Shown: piece by piece, positions 12,820-22,284 of the stretch
How the letters are laid out: the number at the start of each line of letters is the position of its first letter
Numbering within the stretch: position 1 is the first letter of the stretch
NCBI RefSeq assembly: GCF_048569485.1
Contig: NC_134364.1
Span: 130,363,089-130,427,088 of the forward strand
Origin: Anomaloglossus baeobatrachus
Taxonomy: Eukaryota > Chordata > Amphibia > Anura > Aromobatidae
Direction of reading: 5' to 3'
DNA: 64,000 nucleotides
The notes under the pieces: model-generated
The model's database searches: none
Seen by the model: the letters and a program-made list of their open reading frames with translations, nothing else
What the model was told of the DNA's origin: nothing
Translations under genes and position numbers: made by a program

Positions 12820-15060
12820 GTGTTATTTCAGTCAGCGTCCTGGGCAGTGTTATTTCAGTCACTGTCCTGGGCAGTGTTATTTCAGTCACTGTCCTGGGCA
12901 GTGTTATTTCAGTCACTGTCCCGGGTAGTGTTATTTCAGTCACTGTCCCGGGCAGTGTTATTTCAGTCACTGTCCTGGGCAGTGTTATTTCAGTCAGTGT
13001 CCCGGGCAGTGTTATTTCAGTCACTGTCCTGGGTAGTGTTATTTCAGTCACTGTCCTGGGCAGTGTTATTTCAGTCACTGTCCTGGGCGGTGTTATTTCA
13101 GTCACTGTCCCGGGCAGTGTTATTTCAGTCACTGTCCTGGGCGGTGTTATTTCAGTCACTGTCCCGGGTAGTGTTATTTCAGTCACTGTCCTGGGCAGTG
13201 TTATTTCAGTCACTGTCCTGGGCAGTGTTATTTCAGTCAGTGTCCCGGGTAGTGTTATTTCAGTCACTGTCCCGGGTAATGTTATTTCAGTCACTGTCCC
13301 GGGCAGTGTTATTTCAGTCACTGTCCTGGGCAGTGTTATTTCAGTCACTGTCCTGGGCAGTGTTATTTCAGTCACTGTCCTGGGCAGTGTTATTTCAGTC
13401 ACTGTCCCGGGCAGTGTTATTTCAGTCACTGTCCCGGGCAGTGTTATTTCAGTCACTGTCCCGGGCAGTGTTATTTCAGTCACTGTCCTGTGCAGTGTTA
13501 TTTCAGTCACTGTCCCGGGCAGTGTTATTTCAGTCACTGTCCTGTGCAGTGTTATTTCAGTCACTGTCCCGGGCAGTGTTATTTCAGTCACTGTCCTGGG
13601 CGGTGTTATTTCAGTCACTGTCCTGTGCGGTGTTATTTCAGTCACTGTCCTGTGCAGTGTTATTTCAGTCACTGTCTTGGGCAGTGTTATTTCAGTCACT
13701 GTCCTGGGCAGTGTTATTTCAGTCACTGTCCTGTGCAGTGTTATTTCAGTCACTGTCCTGGGCAGTGTTATGTCAGTCACTGTCCTGGGTAGTGTTATTT
13801 CAGTCAGTGTCCTGGGCAGTGTTATTTCAGTCACTGTCCTGTGCAGTGTTATTTCAGTCACTGTCCCGGGTAGTGTTATTTCAGTCACTGTCCCGGGTAG
13901 TGTTATTTCAGTCACTGTCCGGGGCGGTGTTATTTCAGTCAGTTTCCTGGGCAGTGTTATTTCAGTCACTGTCCTGGGAAGTGTTATGTCAGTCACTGTC
14001 CTGGGCAGTGTTATTTCAGTCAGCGTCCTGGGCAGTGTTATTTCAGTCACTGTCCGGGGCAGTGTTATTTCAGTCAGTGTCCCGGGCAGTGTTATTTCAG
14101 TCACTGTCCTGGGCAGTGTTATTTCAGTCACTGTCCTGGGCAGTGTTATTTCAGTCACTGTCCCGGGTAGTGTTATTTCAGTCACTGTCCCGGGCAGTGT
14201 TATTTCAGTCACTGTCCTGGGCAGTGTTATTTCAGTCAGTGTCCCGGGCAGTGTTATTTCAGTCACTGTCCTGGGTAGTGTTATTTCAGTCACTGTCCTG
14301 GGCAGTGTTATTTCAGTCACTGTCCCGGGTAGTGTTATTTCAGTCACTGTCCTGGGCAGTGTTATTTCAGTCACTGTCCTGGGCAGTGTTATTTCAGTCA
14401 GTGTCCCGGGTAGTGTTATTTCAGTCACTGTCCCGGGTAGTGTTATTTCAGTCACTGTCCCGGGCAGTGTTATTTCAGTCAGTGTCCTGGGCAGTGTTAT
14501 TTCAGTCATTGTCCTGGGCAGTGTTATTTCAGTCACTGTCCTGTGCAGTGTTATTTCAGTCACTGTCCTGTGCAGTGTTATTTCAGTCACTGTCCTGGGC
14601 AGTGTTATTTCAGTCACTGTCCTGGGCAGTGTTATTTCAGTCACTGTCCTGGGCAGTGTTATTTCAGTCACTGTCCTGGGCAGTGTTATTTCAGTCACTG
14701 TCCTGGGCAGTGTTATTTCAGTCACTGTCCTGGGCAGTGTTATTTCAGTCACTGTCCCGGGCAGTGTTATTTCAGTCACTGTCCCGGGCAGTGTTATTTC
14801 AGTCACTGTCCCGGGCAGTGTTATTTCAGTCACTGTCCTGTGCAGTGTTATTTCAGTCACTGTCCCGGGCAGTGTTATTTCAGTCACTGTCCTGTGCAGT
14901 GTTATTTCAGTCACTGTCCCGGGCAGTGTTATTTCAGTCACTGTCCTGGGCGGTGTTATTTCAGTCACTGTCCTGTGCGGTGTTATTTCAGTCACTGTCC
15001 TGTGCAGTGTTATTTCAGTCACTGTCTTGGGCAGTGTTATTTCAGTCACTGTCTTGGTCA
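12820..15060. repeat. higher-order copies inside the 27-bp array, 1,188/1,350-bp offset
   Basis: The rare variant GTCAGCGTCC occurs at 12831 and 14019 (offset 1,188 = 44 units). A later marker, TCCTGTGCGG, occurs at 13621 and 14971 (offset 1,350 = 50 units). One duplication followed by gain of about six units between the markers explains both. Confidence 0.7.
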
Positions 15061-15899
15061 GTGTTATTTCAGTCACTGTCCCGGGTAGTGTTATTTCAGT
15101 CACTGTCCCGGGTAGTGTTATTTCAGTCACTGTCCCGGGTAGTGTTATTTCAGTCACTGTCCCGGGCAGTGTTATTTCAGTCAGTGTCCTGGGCAGTGTT
15201 ATTTCAGTCACTGTCCTGGGCAGTGTTATTTCAGTCACTGTCCTGTGCAGTGTTATTTCAGTCACTGTCCTGTGCAGTGTTATTTCAGTCTCTGTCCTGG
15301 GCAGTGTTATTTCAGTCACTGTCCTGTGCAGTGTTATTTCAGTCACTGTCCTGGGCAGTGTTATTTCAGTCACTGTCCTGGGCAGTGTTATTTCAGTCAC
15401 TGTCCTGGGCAGTGTTATTTCAGTCACTGTCCCGGGCAGTGTTATTTCAGTCAGTGTCCCGGGCAGTGTTATTTCAGTCACTGTCCCGGGCAGTGTTATT
15501 TCAGTCACTGTCCCGGGCAGTGTTATTTCAGTCACTGTCCTGTGCAGTGTTATTTCAGTCACTGTCCTGGGCAGTGTTATTTCAGTCACTGTCCTGTGCA
15601 GTGTTATTTCAGTCACTGTCCCGGGCAGTGTTATTTCAGTCACTGTCTTGGGCAGTGTTATTTCAGTCACTGTCCTGTGCAGTGTTATTTCAGTCACTGT
15701 CCCGGGCAGTGTTATTTCAGTCACTGTCCTGTGCAGTGTTATTTCAGTCACTGTCCTGGGCAGTGTTATTTCAGTCACTGTCCCGGGCAGTGTTATTTCA
15801 GTCACTGTTCCGGGCAGTGTTATTTCAGTCAGTGTCCCGGGCAGTGTTATTTCAGTCACTGTCCTGGGCAGTGTTATTTCAGTCACTGTCCTGTGCAGT

Positions 15900-18800
15900 G
15901 TTATTTCAGTCACTGTCCCGGGTAGTGTTATTTCAGTCACTGTCCTGGGCAGTGTTATTTCAGTCACTGTCCTGGGCAGTGTTATTTCAGTCACTGTCCT
16001 GTGCAGTGTTATTTCAGTCACTGTCCTGGGCAGTGTTATTTCAGTCACTGTCCTGTGCAGTGTTATTTCAGTCACTGTCCCGGGTAGTGTTATTTCAGTC
16101 ACTGTTCCGGGCAGTGTTATTTCAGTCATTGTCCCGGGCAGTGTTATTTCAGTCACTGTCCCGGGTAGTGTTATTTCAGTCACTGTCCTGTGCAGTGTTA
16201 TTTCAGTCACTGTCCTGTGCAGTGTTATTTCAGTCACTGTCCCGGGTAGTGTTATTTCAGTCACTGTTCCGGGCAGTGTTATTTCAGTCATTGTCCCGGG
16301 CAGTGTTATTTCAGTCAGTGTCCCGGGCAGTGTTATTTCAGTCACTGTCCCGGGTAGTGTTATTTCAGTCACTGTCCTGTGCAGTGTTATTTCAGTCACT
16401 GTCCTGTGCGGTGTTATTTCAGTCACTGTCCCGGGCGGTGTTATTTCAGTCACTGTCCCGGGCGGTGTTATTTCAGTCACTGTCCCGGGCAGAGTTATTT
16501 CAGTCACTGTCCCGGGCAGTGTTATTTCAGTCACTGTCCCGGGTAGTGTTATTTCAGTCACTGTCCTGTGCAGTGTTATTTCAGTCACTGTCCCGGGCAG
16601 TGTTATTTCAGTCACTGTCCTGGGCAGTGTTATTTCAGTCACTGTCCCGGGCAGTGTTATTTCAGTCACTGTCCCGGGCAGTGTTATTTCAGTCACTGTC
16701 CTGGGCAGTGTTATTTCAGTCACTGTCCCGGGCAGTGTTATTTCAGTCACTGTCCCGGGCAGAGTTATTTCAGTCACTGTCCTGGGCAGTGTTATTTCAG
16801 TCACTGTCCCGGGTAGTGTTATTTCAGTCACTGTCCCGGGCAGTGTTATTTCAGTCACTGTCCTGTGCAGTGTTATTTCAGTTACTGTCCCGGGTAGTGT
16901 TATTTCAGTCACTGTCCCGGGCAGTGTTATTTCAGTCACTGTCCCGGGCGGTGTTATTTCAGTCACTGTCCCGGGCGGTGTTATTTCAGTCACTGTCCCG
17001 GGCGGTGTTATTTCAGTCACTGTCCTGGGCGGTGTTATTTCAGTCACTGTCCCGGGTAGTGTTATTTCAGTCACTGTCCCGGGCAGTGTTATTTCAGTCA
17101 GTGTCCTGTGCAGTGTTATTTCAGTCACTGTCCCGGGCAGTGTTATTTCAGTCACTGTCCTGTGCAGTGTTATTTCAGTCACTGTCCTGTGCAGTGTTAT
17201 TTCAGTCATTGTCCCGGGCAGTGTTATTTCAGTCAGTGTCCCGGGCAGTGTTATTTCAGTCAGTGTCCCGGGCAGTGTTATTTCAGTCACTGTCCTGTGC
17301 AGTGTTATTTCAGTCACTGTTCCGGGCAGTGTTATTTCAGTCACTGTCCTGTGCAGTGTTATTTCAGTCAGTGTCCCGGGTAGTGTTATTTCAGTCACTG
17401 TCCCGGCAGTGTTATTTCAGTCACTGTCCCGGGTAGTGTTATTTCAGTCACTGTCCTGGGCAGTGTTATTTCAGTCACTGTCCTGGGCAGTGTTATTTCA
17501 GTCACTGTCCTGTGCAGTGTTATTTCAGTCACTGTCCTGGGCAGTGTTATTTCAGTCACTGTCCTGTGCAGTGTTATTTCAGTCACTGTCCCGGGTAGTG
17601 TTATTTCAGTCACTGTTCCGGGCAGTGTTATTTCAGTCATTGTCCCGGGCAGTGTTATTTCAGTCACTGTCCCGGGTAGTGTTATTTCAGTCACTGTCCT
17701 GTGCAGTGTTATTTCAGTCACTGTCCTGTGCAGTGTTATTTCAGTCACTGTCCCGGGTAGTGTTATTTCAGTCACTGTTCCGGGCAGTGTTATTTCAGTC
17801 ATTGTCCCGGGCAGTGTTATTTCAGTCAGTGTCCCGGGCAGTGTTATTTCAGTCACTGTCCCGGGTAGTGTTATTTCAGTCACTGTCCTGTGCAGTGTTA
17901 TTTCAGTCACTGTCCTGTGCGGTGTTATTTCAGTCACTGTCCCGGGCGGTGTTATTTCAGTCACTGTCCCGGGCGGTGTTATTTCAGTCACTGTCCCGGG
18001 CAGAGTTATTTCAGTCACTGTCCCGGGCAGTGTTATTTCAGTCACTGTCCCGGGTAGTGTTATTTCAGTCACTGTCCTGTGCAGTGTTATTTCAGTCACT
18101 GTCCCGGGCAGTGTTATTTCAGTCACTGTCCTGGGCAGTGTTATTTCAGTCACTGTCCCGGGCAGTGTTATTTCAGTCACTGTCCCGGGCAGTGTTATTT
18201 CAGTCACTGTCCTGGGCAGTGTTATTTCAGTCACTGTCCCGGGCAGTGTTATTTCAGTCACTGTCCCGGGCAGAGTTATTTCAGTCACTGTCCTGGGCAG
18301 TGTTATTTCAGTCACTGTCCCGGGTAGTGTTATTTCAGTCACTGTCCCGGGCAGTGTTATTTCAGTCACTGTCCTGTGCAGTGTTATTTCAGTTACTGTC
18401 CCGGGTAGTGTTATTTCAGTCACTGTCCCGGGCAGTGTTATTTCAGTCACTGTCCCGGGCGGTGTTATTTCAGTCACTGTCCCGGGCGGTGTTATTTCAG
18501 TCACTGTCCTGGGCGGTGTTATTTCAGTCACTGTCCCGGGTAGTGTTATTTCAGTCACTGTCCCGGGCAGTGTTATTTCAGTCAGTGTCCTGTGCAGTGT
18601 TATTTCAGTCACTGTCCCGGGCAGTGTTATTTCAGTCACTGTCCTGTGCAGTGTTATTTCAGTCACTGTCCTGTGCAGTGTTATTTCAGTCATTGTCCCG
18701 GGCAGTGTTATTTCAGTCAGTGTCCCGGGCAGTGTTATTTCAGTCAGTGTCCCGGGCAGTGTTATTTCAGTCAGTGTCCCGGGTAGTGTTATTTCAGTCA

Positions 18801-18921
18801 CTGTCCTGTGCAGTGTTATTTCAGTCACTGTCCTGTGCAGTGTTATTTCAGTCACTGTTCCGGGCAGTGTTATTTCAGTCACTGTCCTGTGCAGTGTTAT
18901 TTCAGTCACTGTCCCGGGTAG
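15900..18921. repeat. 1,511-bp tandem duplication inside the 27-bp array
   Basis: The block at about 15900-17410 recurs at 17411-18921. ACTGTTCCGG followed by a unit starting TCATTG is at 16101 and 17612. The peptide-frame block at 16568-16816 is repeated exactly at 18079-18327. A one-base shortened unit (CCCGGCAGT, about 17400) sits at the junction and accounts for 1,511 being one less than 56 units. The last few units have since diverged in number. Confidence 0.8.
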
Positions 18922-19330
18922 TGTTATTTCAGTCACTGTCCCGGGCAGTGTTATTTCAGTCACTGTCCCGGGCGGTGTTATTTCAGTCACTGTCCCGGGC
19001 GGTGTTATTTCAGTCACTGTCCCGGGCAGGGTTATTTCAGTCACTGTCCTGTGCAGTGTTATTTCAGTCACCGTCCTGGGCAGTGTTATTTCAGTCACTG
19101 TCCCGGGCAGAGTTATTTCAGTCACTGTCCCGGGCAGTGTTATTTCAGTCACTGTCCTGGGCAGTGTTATTTCAGTCACTGTCCTGGGCAGTGTTATTTC
19201 AGTCAGTGTCCCGGGTAGTGTTATTTCAGTCACTGTCCCGGGCAGTGTTATTTCAGTCACTGTCCCGGGCAGTGTTATTTCAGTCACTGTCCCGGGCAGT
19301 GTTATTTCAGTCACTGTCCCGGGCAGTGTC

Positions 19331-19871
19331 AATGTCTGATCTAGTCTGTCAGCCACCATTTCTCTGACTCGCCCTCGTTTCCATGGCTGTCTGCACTTAT
19401 CTTGTTGGCATGGTAGCGCGCCATGCCGTGACGTCACAGCCGCCTCCCCTCGGGATAGCTGTGTGCGCCAGTCCGGCTACAAATAATGAGAGAAAAGTGG
19501 CCTGTACCATTCATGTAGTGGGGTGAATAAGCAGTACGTATTACCATTCAGAGGGGCCTCAGAAGATGAGCCGCTTTGCTTAGTTAATGAAAAGACGGCC
19601 ATAGAGAAATGAAAGTAAAATTAGTCCGTGTTATTGGCCCTCAGTCCTTGCAGACTCCCCCTTCTTTTGTTCAATCGATGGTATTGCCCGAGCAGCTTCC
19701 GGTGCGCTCTTGGCGTTTCCGGTTTTTGTGCGGGTGAGAGGCACTGAGGCTGGAACCACTGGGCCCGGAAAGTGAGGGAGGAAATTACGACATCCGGGGT
19801 ACTGGGGCTGCACAGTGACGAGGGGCCGGGGGCATGCTCGGCCTGTAGACTGCTGCCCGCTTCCTCCTCTA
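19331..19871 (+). promoter_or_regulatory. candidate promoter and 5' UTR of the pygopus-like first exon
   Basis: Unique, fairly CpG-rich sequence leads from the end of the array to an ATG at 19872. A perfect palindromic CRE (TGACGTCA) lies at 19429-19436. No TATA box is evident. The last 200 bp are G+C-rich, as in a CpG-island promoter. Transcription start is not determined. Confidence 0.5.
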
Positions 19872-19931
19872 ATGGCCGCGGACCAGGACAAGCTGGAAGG
19901 TCTCACACTCCGGGCCGCAGAGCCAAAGCCG
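19872..19931 (+). CDS. first coding exon, pygopus-like (pygo2 tentative), partial
   Basis: An ATG in CpG-rich sequence opens 20 codons reading MAADQDKLEGLTLRAAEPKP and runs straight into a consensus donor (CCG then GTAAGA at 19932), phase 0. The start resembles pygopus proteins: human PYGO1 begins MSAEQEKD and PYGO2 has DKLEG near its N-terminus. Pygopus binds BCL9 and methylated H3K4 through a C-terminal PHD finger as a nuclear Wnt co-activator. No NLS or PHD exon is found here; what follows is a G-rich array and a scaffold gap. In human, PYGO2 lies close to CKS1B (order PYGO2, SHC1, CKS1B), which supports the call. PYGO2 in human points away from CKS1B whereas this exon points toward it. 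Identification from 20 residues is tentative; that it is a real first exon is more secure. Confidence 0.45.
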
Positions 19932-21659
19932 GTAAGACCGGGGCAGCGAGGATTAGTGAGGATGTGTAGAAGAGGGGCAAAAGATGGGGGAGGGGGGAAT
20001 GTGTGGAGGAGGGGCAAAAGATAAGGTGGAAGAAGGGCAGAAGATGAGGGAGGAGCAAAAGATAGGGGGGATGTGTGGAGGAGGGGCTGAAGATGGGGGG
20101 ACGTCTGCAAGTGCGGCAGAATATGGGGGGGATGTGTGGGGAAGGAGCAAAAGATAGGGGGAGACTTATGCAGGAGGATCAGAAGACGTAGGGGGACGTG
20201 TGGCGGAAGGCTGGCAGATGGGGGGGATACGTGGAGGAGGGTCGGAAGACGTGGGGGGGATGTGTGGGGAAGGGGTGATGGGGGGAGCGTGTGGAGGAGT
20301 GGCAGAAGATAAGAGGGAGCGTGTGACAGAGGGCTGGTAGAAATAGGGACGTGCGGAAGAGGGGCCAAAGACTGGGACGAGTGGAGGACTAGTGGTAGAT
20401 AGGGGGGGACATGCGGAGGGGTGTCACAAGACGGAGGGTCGCAAGATGATGTGGGGAAGCGTGGAGGAGAGGGTCGCGAGACGAGGTGGGGAAGCGTGGA
20501 GGAGTGGGTCGCCAGACGAGGTGGGGACGCGTAAGGTGGGAGGGGGGTCGCCAGGGGGGGTCGCCAGACGAGGTGGGGACGCGTAAGGAGGGAGGGGAGG
20601 GGTCGCCAGACGAGGTGGGGTCGCGTAAGGAGGCAGGGGGGGGTCGCCAGATGAGGTGGGACGCGTAAGACGGGAGGGGGGGTCGCCAGACGAGGTGGGG
20701 ACGCGTAAGGAGGGAGGGGTCGCCAGACGAGGTGGAGACGCGTAAGGAGGGAGGGGGGGGTCGCCAGACGAGGTGGGGACGCCGTAAGGAGGGAGGGGTC
20801 GCCAGACGAGGTGGAGACGCGTAAGGAGGGAGGTGGGATCGCCAGACGAGGTGGGGTCGCGTAAGGAGGTGGGGGGGGTCTCCAGACGAGGTGGGGACGC
20901 GTAATTAGGGGGGGGTCGCCAGACGAGGTGGGGACGCGTAAGGAGGGGTGGGGGGTTGCTAGACGAGGCTGGGACGCGTAAGGAGGGAGGGGTCGCCAGA
21001 CGAGGTGGGGACGCATAAGGAGGGAGGGGTCGCCAGACGAGGTGGAGACGCGTAAGGAGGGAGGGGGGGGTCGCCAGACGAGGTGGGGACGCGTAAGGAG
21101 GGAGGGGTCGCCAGACGAGGTGGAGACGCGTAAGGAGGGAGGTGGGATCGCCAGACGAGGTGGGGACGCGTAAGGAGGTGGGGGGGGTCTCCAGACGAGG
21201 TGGGGACGCGTAATTAGGGGGGGGGGGTCGCCAGACGAGGTGGGGACGCGTAAGGAGGGGTGGGGGGTTGCTAGACGAGGCTGGGACACGTAAGGAGGGA
21301 GGGGTCGCCAGACGAGGTGGGGACGCGTAAGGAGGGAGGGGGGATCGCCAGACGAGGTGGGGACGCGTAAAGAGGGGGGGGGGTCGCCAGACGAGGTGGG
21401 GACGTGTAAGGGGGGGGTGTCTCCAGATGAGGTGGGGACGCGTAATTAGGGGGGGGGGTCGCCAGACGAGGCGGGGACGCATAAGGAGGGGTGGGGGGTT
21501 GCTAGACGAGGCGGGGACGCGTAAGGAGGGAGGGGTCGCCAGACGAGGTGGGGACACGTAAGGAGGGAGGGGGATCGCCAGACGAGGTGGGGACGCGTAA
21601 GGGGGGGGTGCCTCCAGACGAGGTGGGGACGCGTAAGGGGGGGGCTCGCCAGACGGACG
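19932..21659. repeat. G-rich, CpG-dense minisatellite, about 30-40-bp units
   Basis: From about 19980 to 20400, loose units of about 30 bp contain GTGTGGAGGAGGGG and AAGATGGGGGG. From about 20470 to the gap, a tighter unit of about 37-42 bp reads GGTCGCCAGACGAGGTGGGG followed by ACGCGTAAGGAGGGA. Each unit carries about four CpGs and an MluI-type ACGCGT. The + strand has runs of five to nine Gs and is strong in G-quadruplex potential. Long - strand frames rich in Pro, Arg and Ser are array artefacts. The array runs into the assembly gap. Confidence 0.85.
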
Positions 21660-21859
21660 NNNNNNNNNNNNNNNNNNNNNNNNNNNNNNNNNNNNNNNNN
21701 NNNNNNNNNNNNNNNNNNNNNNNNNNNNNNNNNNNNNNNNNNNNNNNNNNNNNNNNNNNNNNNNNNNNNNNNNNNNNNNNNNNNNNNNNNNNNNNNNNNN
21801 NNNNNNNNNNNNNNNNNNNNNNNNNNNNNNNNNNNNNNNNNNNNNNNNNNNNNNNNNNN
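21660..21859. other. assembly gap, 200 N
   Basis: Exactly 200 N, a conventional placeholder for a gap of unknown size. It falls inside or at the edge of the G-rich array. Order and orientation of the two sides relative to each other are therefore not proven by this sequence. Confidence 0.97.
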
Positions 21860-21906
21860 GGGTGACTGGTGTTCCCGGGGTCCTCCCCTCATACACTTGC
21901 ACTCAC

Positions 21907-22090
21907 CGGGGCAGCATGAAGCGGGGCGGACGGGGGATCTCTATTGCGGAATCTTCAGACAACAAACTTTCCGTCTTTCTCTAAACACGAAACTTTTAGC
22001 CACTTCCGGCTCCGCCTGGATTACGTCACCAGACGTCACGGGGAGGAGCCGCGGTTTGATCGCCATCTTGGTCAGGAATGTATCTCAAGC
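21907..22090 (-). other. candidate first exon of a divergent gene
   Basis: On the - strand a sequence ending GCCCCG meets a good donor, GTGAGT (complement of 21901-21906). The exon would start somewhere near 22060-22100, where CAAGATGGCG (YY1, usually just downstream of a start site) is oriented for - strand transcription. An ATG occurs only 11 nt before the donor (21916-21918), so the exon would be essentially 5' UTR. In human, SHC1 is divergent from CKS1B, so an SHC1 5' exon is a reasonable hypothesis. No SHC1 coding exon is seen; the scaffold gap begins 50 bp beyond. Confidence 0.35.
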
Positions 22091-22179
22091 CTCGTTCTAA
22101 AACGACGCCCCGCCCACTGAACAATCTGGAGCAGTCATTGGCTGGGTCCGAGCGCCAATAGCAGAGCGCGGAGCTGAGG

Positions 22180-22185
22180 TTTGAA
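22180..22185 (+). promoter_or_regulatory. CHR element TTTGAA
   Basis: TTTGAA about 40 bp upstream of the CKS1B ATG, downstream of CCAAT boxes at 22137 and 22155. The order and short spacing match cell-cycle promoters bound by MuvB through LIN54 together with NF-Y. Confidence 0.55.
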
Positions 22186-22222
22186 CGGCAAGCGCGGAAG
22201 TAACGGTCTGTGCGGCGGAGAC

Positions 22223-22281
22223 ATGTCCACGAAACACATCTACTACTCGGACAAGTACGACGACGACCGCTACGAGTACCG
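22223..22281 (+). CDS. cks1b: CKS1B exon 1 (CDK regulatory subunit 1B)
   Basis: CKS1B is a small CDK-binding adaptor. It docks on the CDK1/2 C-lobe, presents a phosphate-binding pocket to prime multisite phosphorylation, and is the cofactor through which SCF-SKP2 recognises phosphorylated p27. Exon 1 encodes [19 protein letters not shown] plus two bases of an Arg codon; human CKS1B begins [20 protein letters not shown]. The IYYSDKY signature is intact. The donor is CCG then GTAACC (22282). The acceptor at 31794 restores Arg-His in phase. The start is the only ATG in this context and gives the family's normal N-terminus. Intron 1 is 9.5 kb, nearly all tandem repeat and palindrome. With exons 2 and 3 the protein is 78 residues (human 79). 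CKS2 is less likely because the exon 2 residues ([18 protein letters not shown]) are CKS1-type. Confidence 0.93.
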
Positions 22282-22284
22282 GTA

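Larger units (their letters stand above)
3906..19330. repeat. 27-bp minisatellite megaarray, about 570 units
   Basis: The unit is CACTGTCCTGGGCAGTG followed by TTATTTCAGT. The first 17 bases are an imperfect palindrome: CACTG pairs with CAGTG around CCTGGG or CCCGGG. The length is divisible by three and most frames contain no stop, so frames up to 2,333 codons run through it on + and more than 1,700 codons on -. None has a start context, splice site or non-repetitive protein segment. Variation sits at a few positions: CACTG/CAGTG start, CCTGGG/CCCGGG/CCGGGG/CCTGTG core, GGCAG/GGCGG/GGTAG. Rare length changes occur near 5161, 10005, 12164 and 17403. The array ends in unique sequence at about 19330. 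Confidence 0.95.
21860..22222 (+). promoter_or_regulatory. CKS1B CpG-island promoter, probably bidirectional
   Basis: A CpG-rich block immediately upstream of the CKS1B ATG. Motifs in order: ETS-type CACTTCCGG near 22000; CRE-like TTACGTCA (22021-22028) and GACGTCAC (22033-22040); YY1-type CGCCATCTTG (22061-22070); a GC box CCCCGCCC (about 22108-22115); two CCAAT boxes (22137-22141 inverted, 22155-22159); TTTGAA (22180-22185), which matches the CHR; and CGGAAGT near 22195. CHR plus upstream NF-Y sites is the known arrangement in G2/M genes controlled by DREAM/MuvB and B-MYB-FOXM1, consistent with periodic CKS1B expression. No TATA box is seen. Confidence 0.7.

Noticed and set aside
3906-19330. 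CRISPR-like array of short palindromic repeats
   Set aside because: There are no unique spacers; units are directly contiguous, and the context is a vertebrate gene region without cas genes.
3873-19367. Giant open frames (up to 2,333 codons) reading repeated VISVTVLGS or AVLFQSLSW
   Set aside because: They exist only because the unit is 27 bp with few stops; several frames on both strands are open at once, and there is no start context, splice site or non-repetitive domain.
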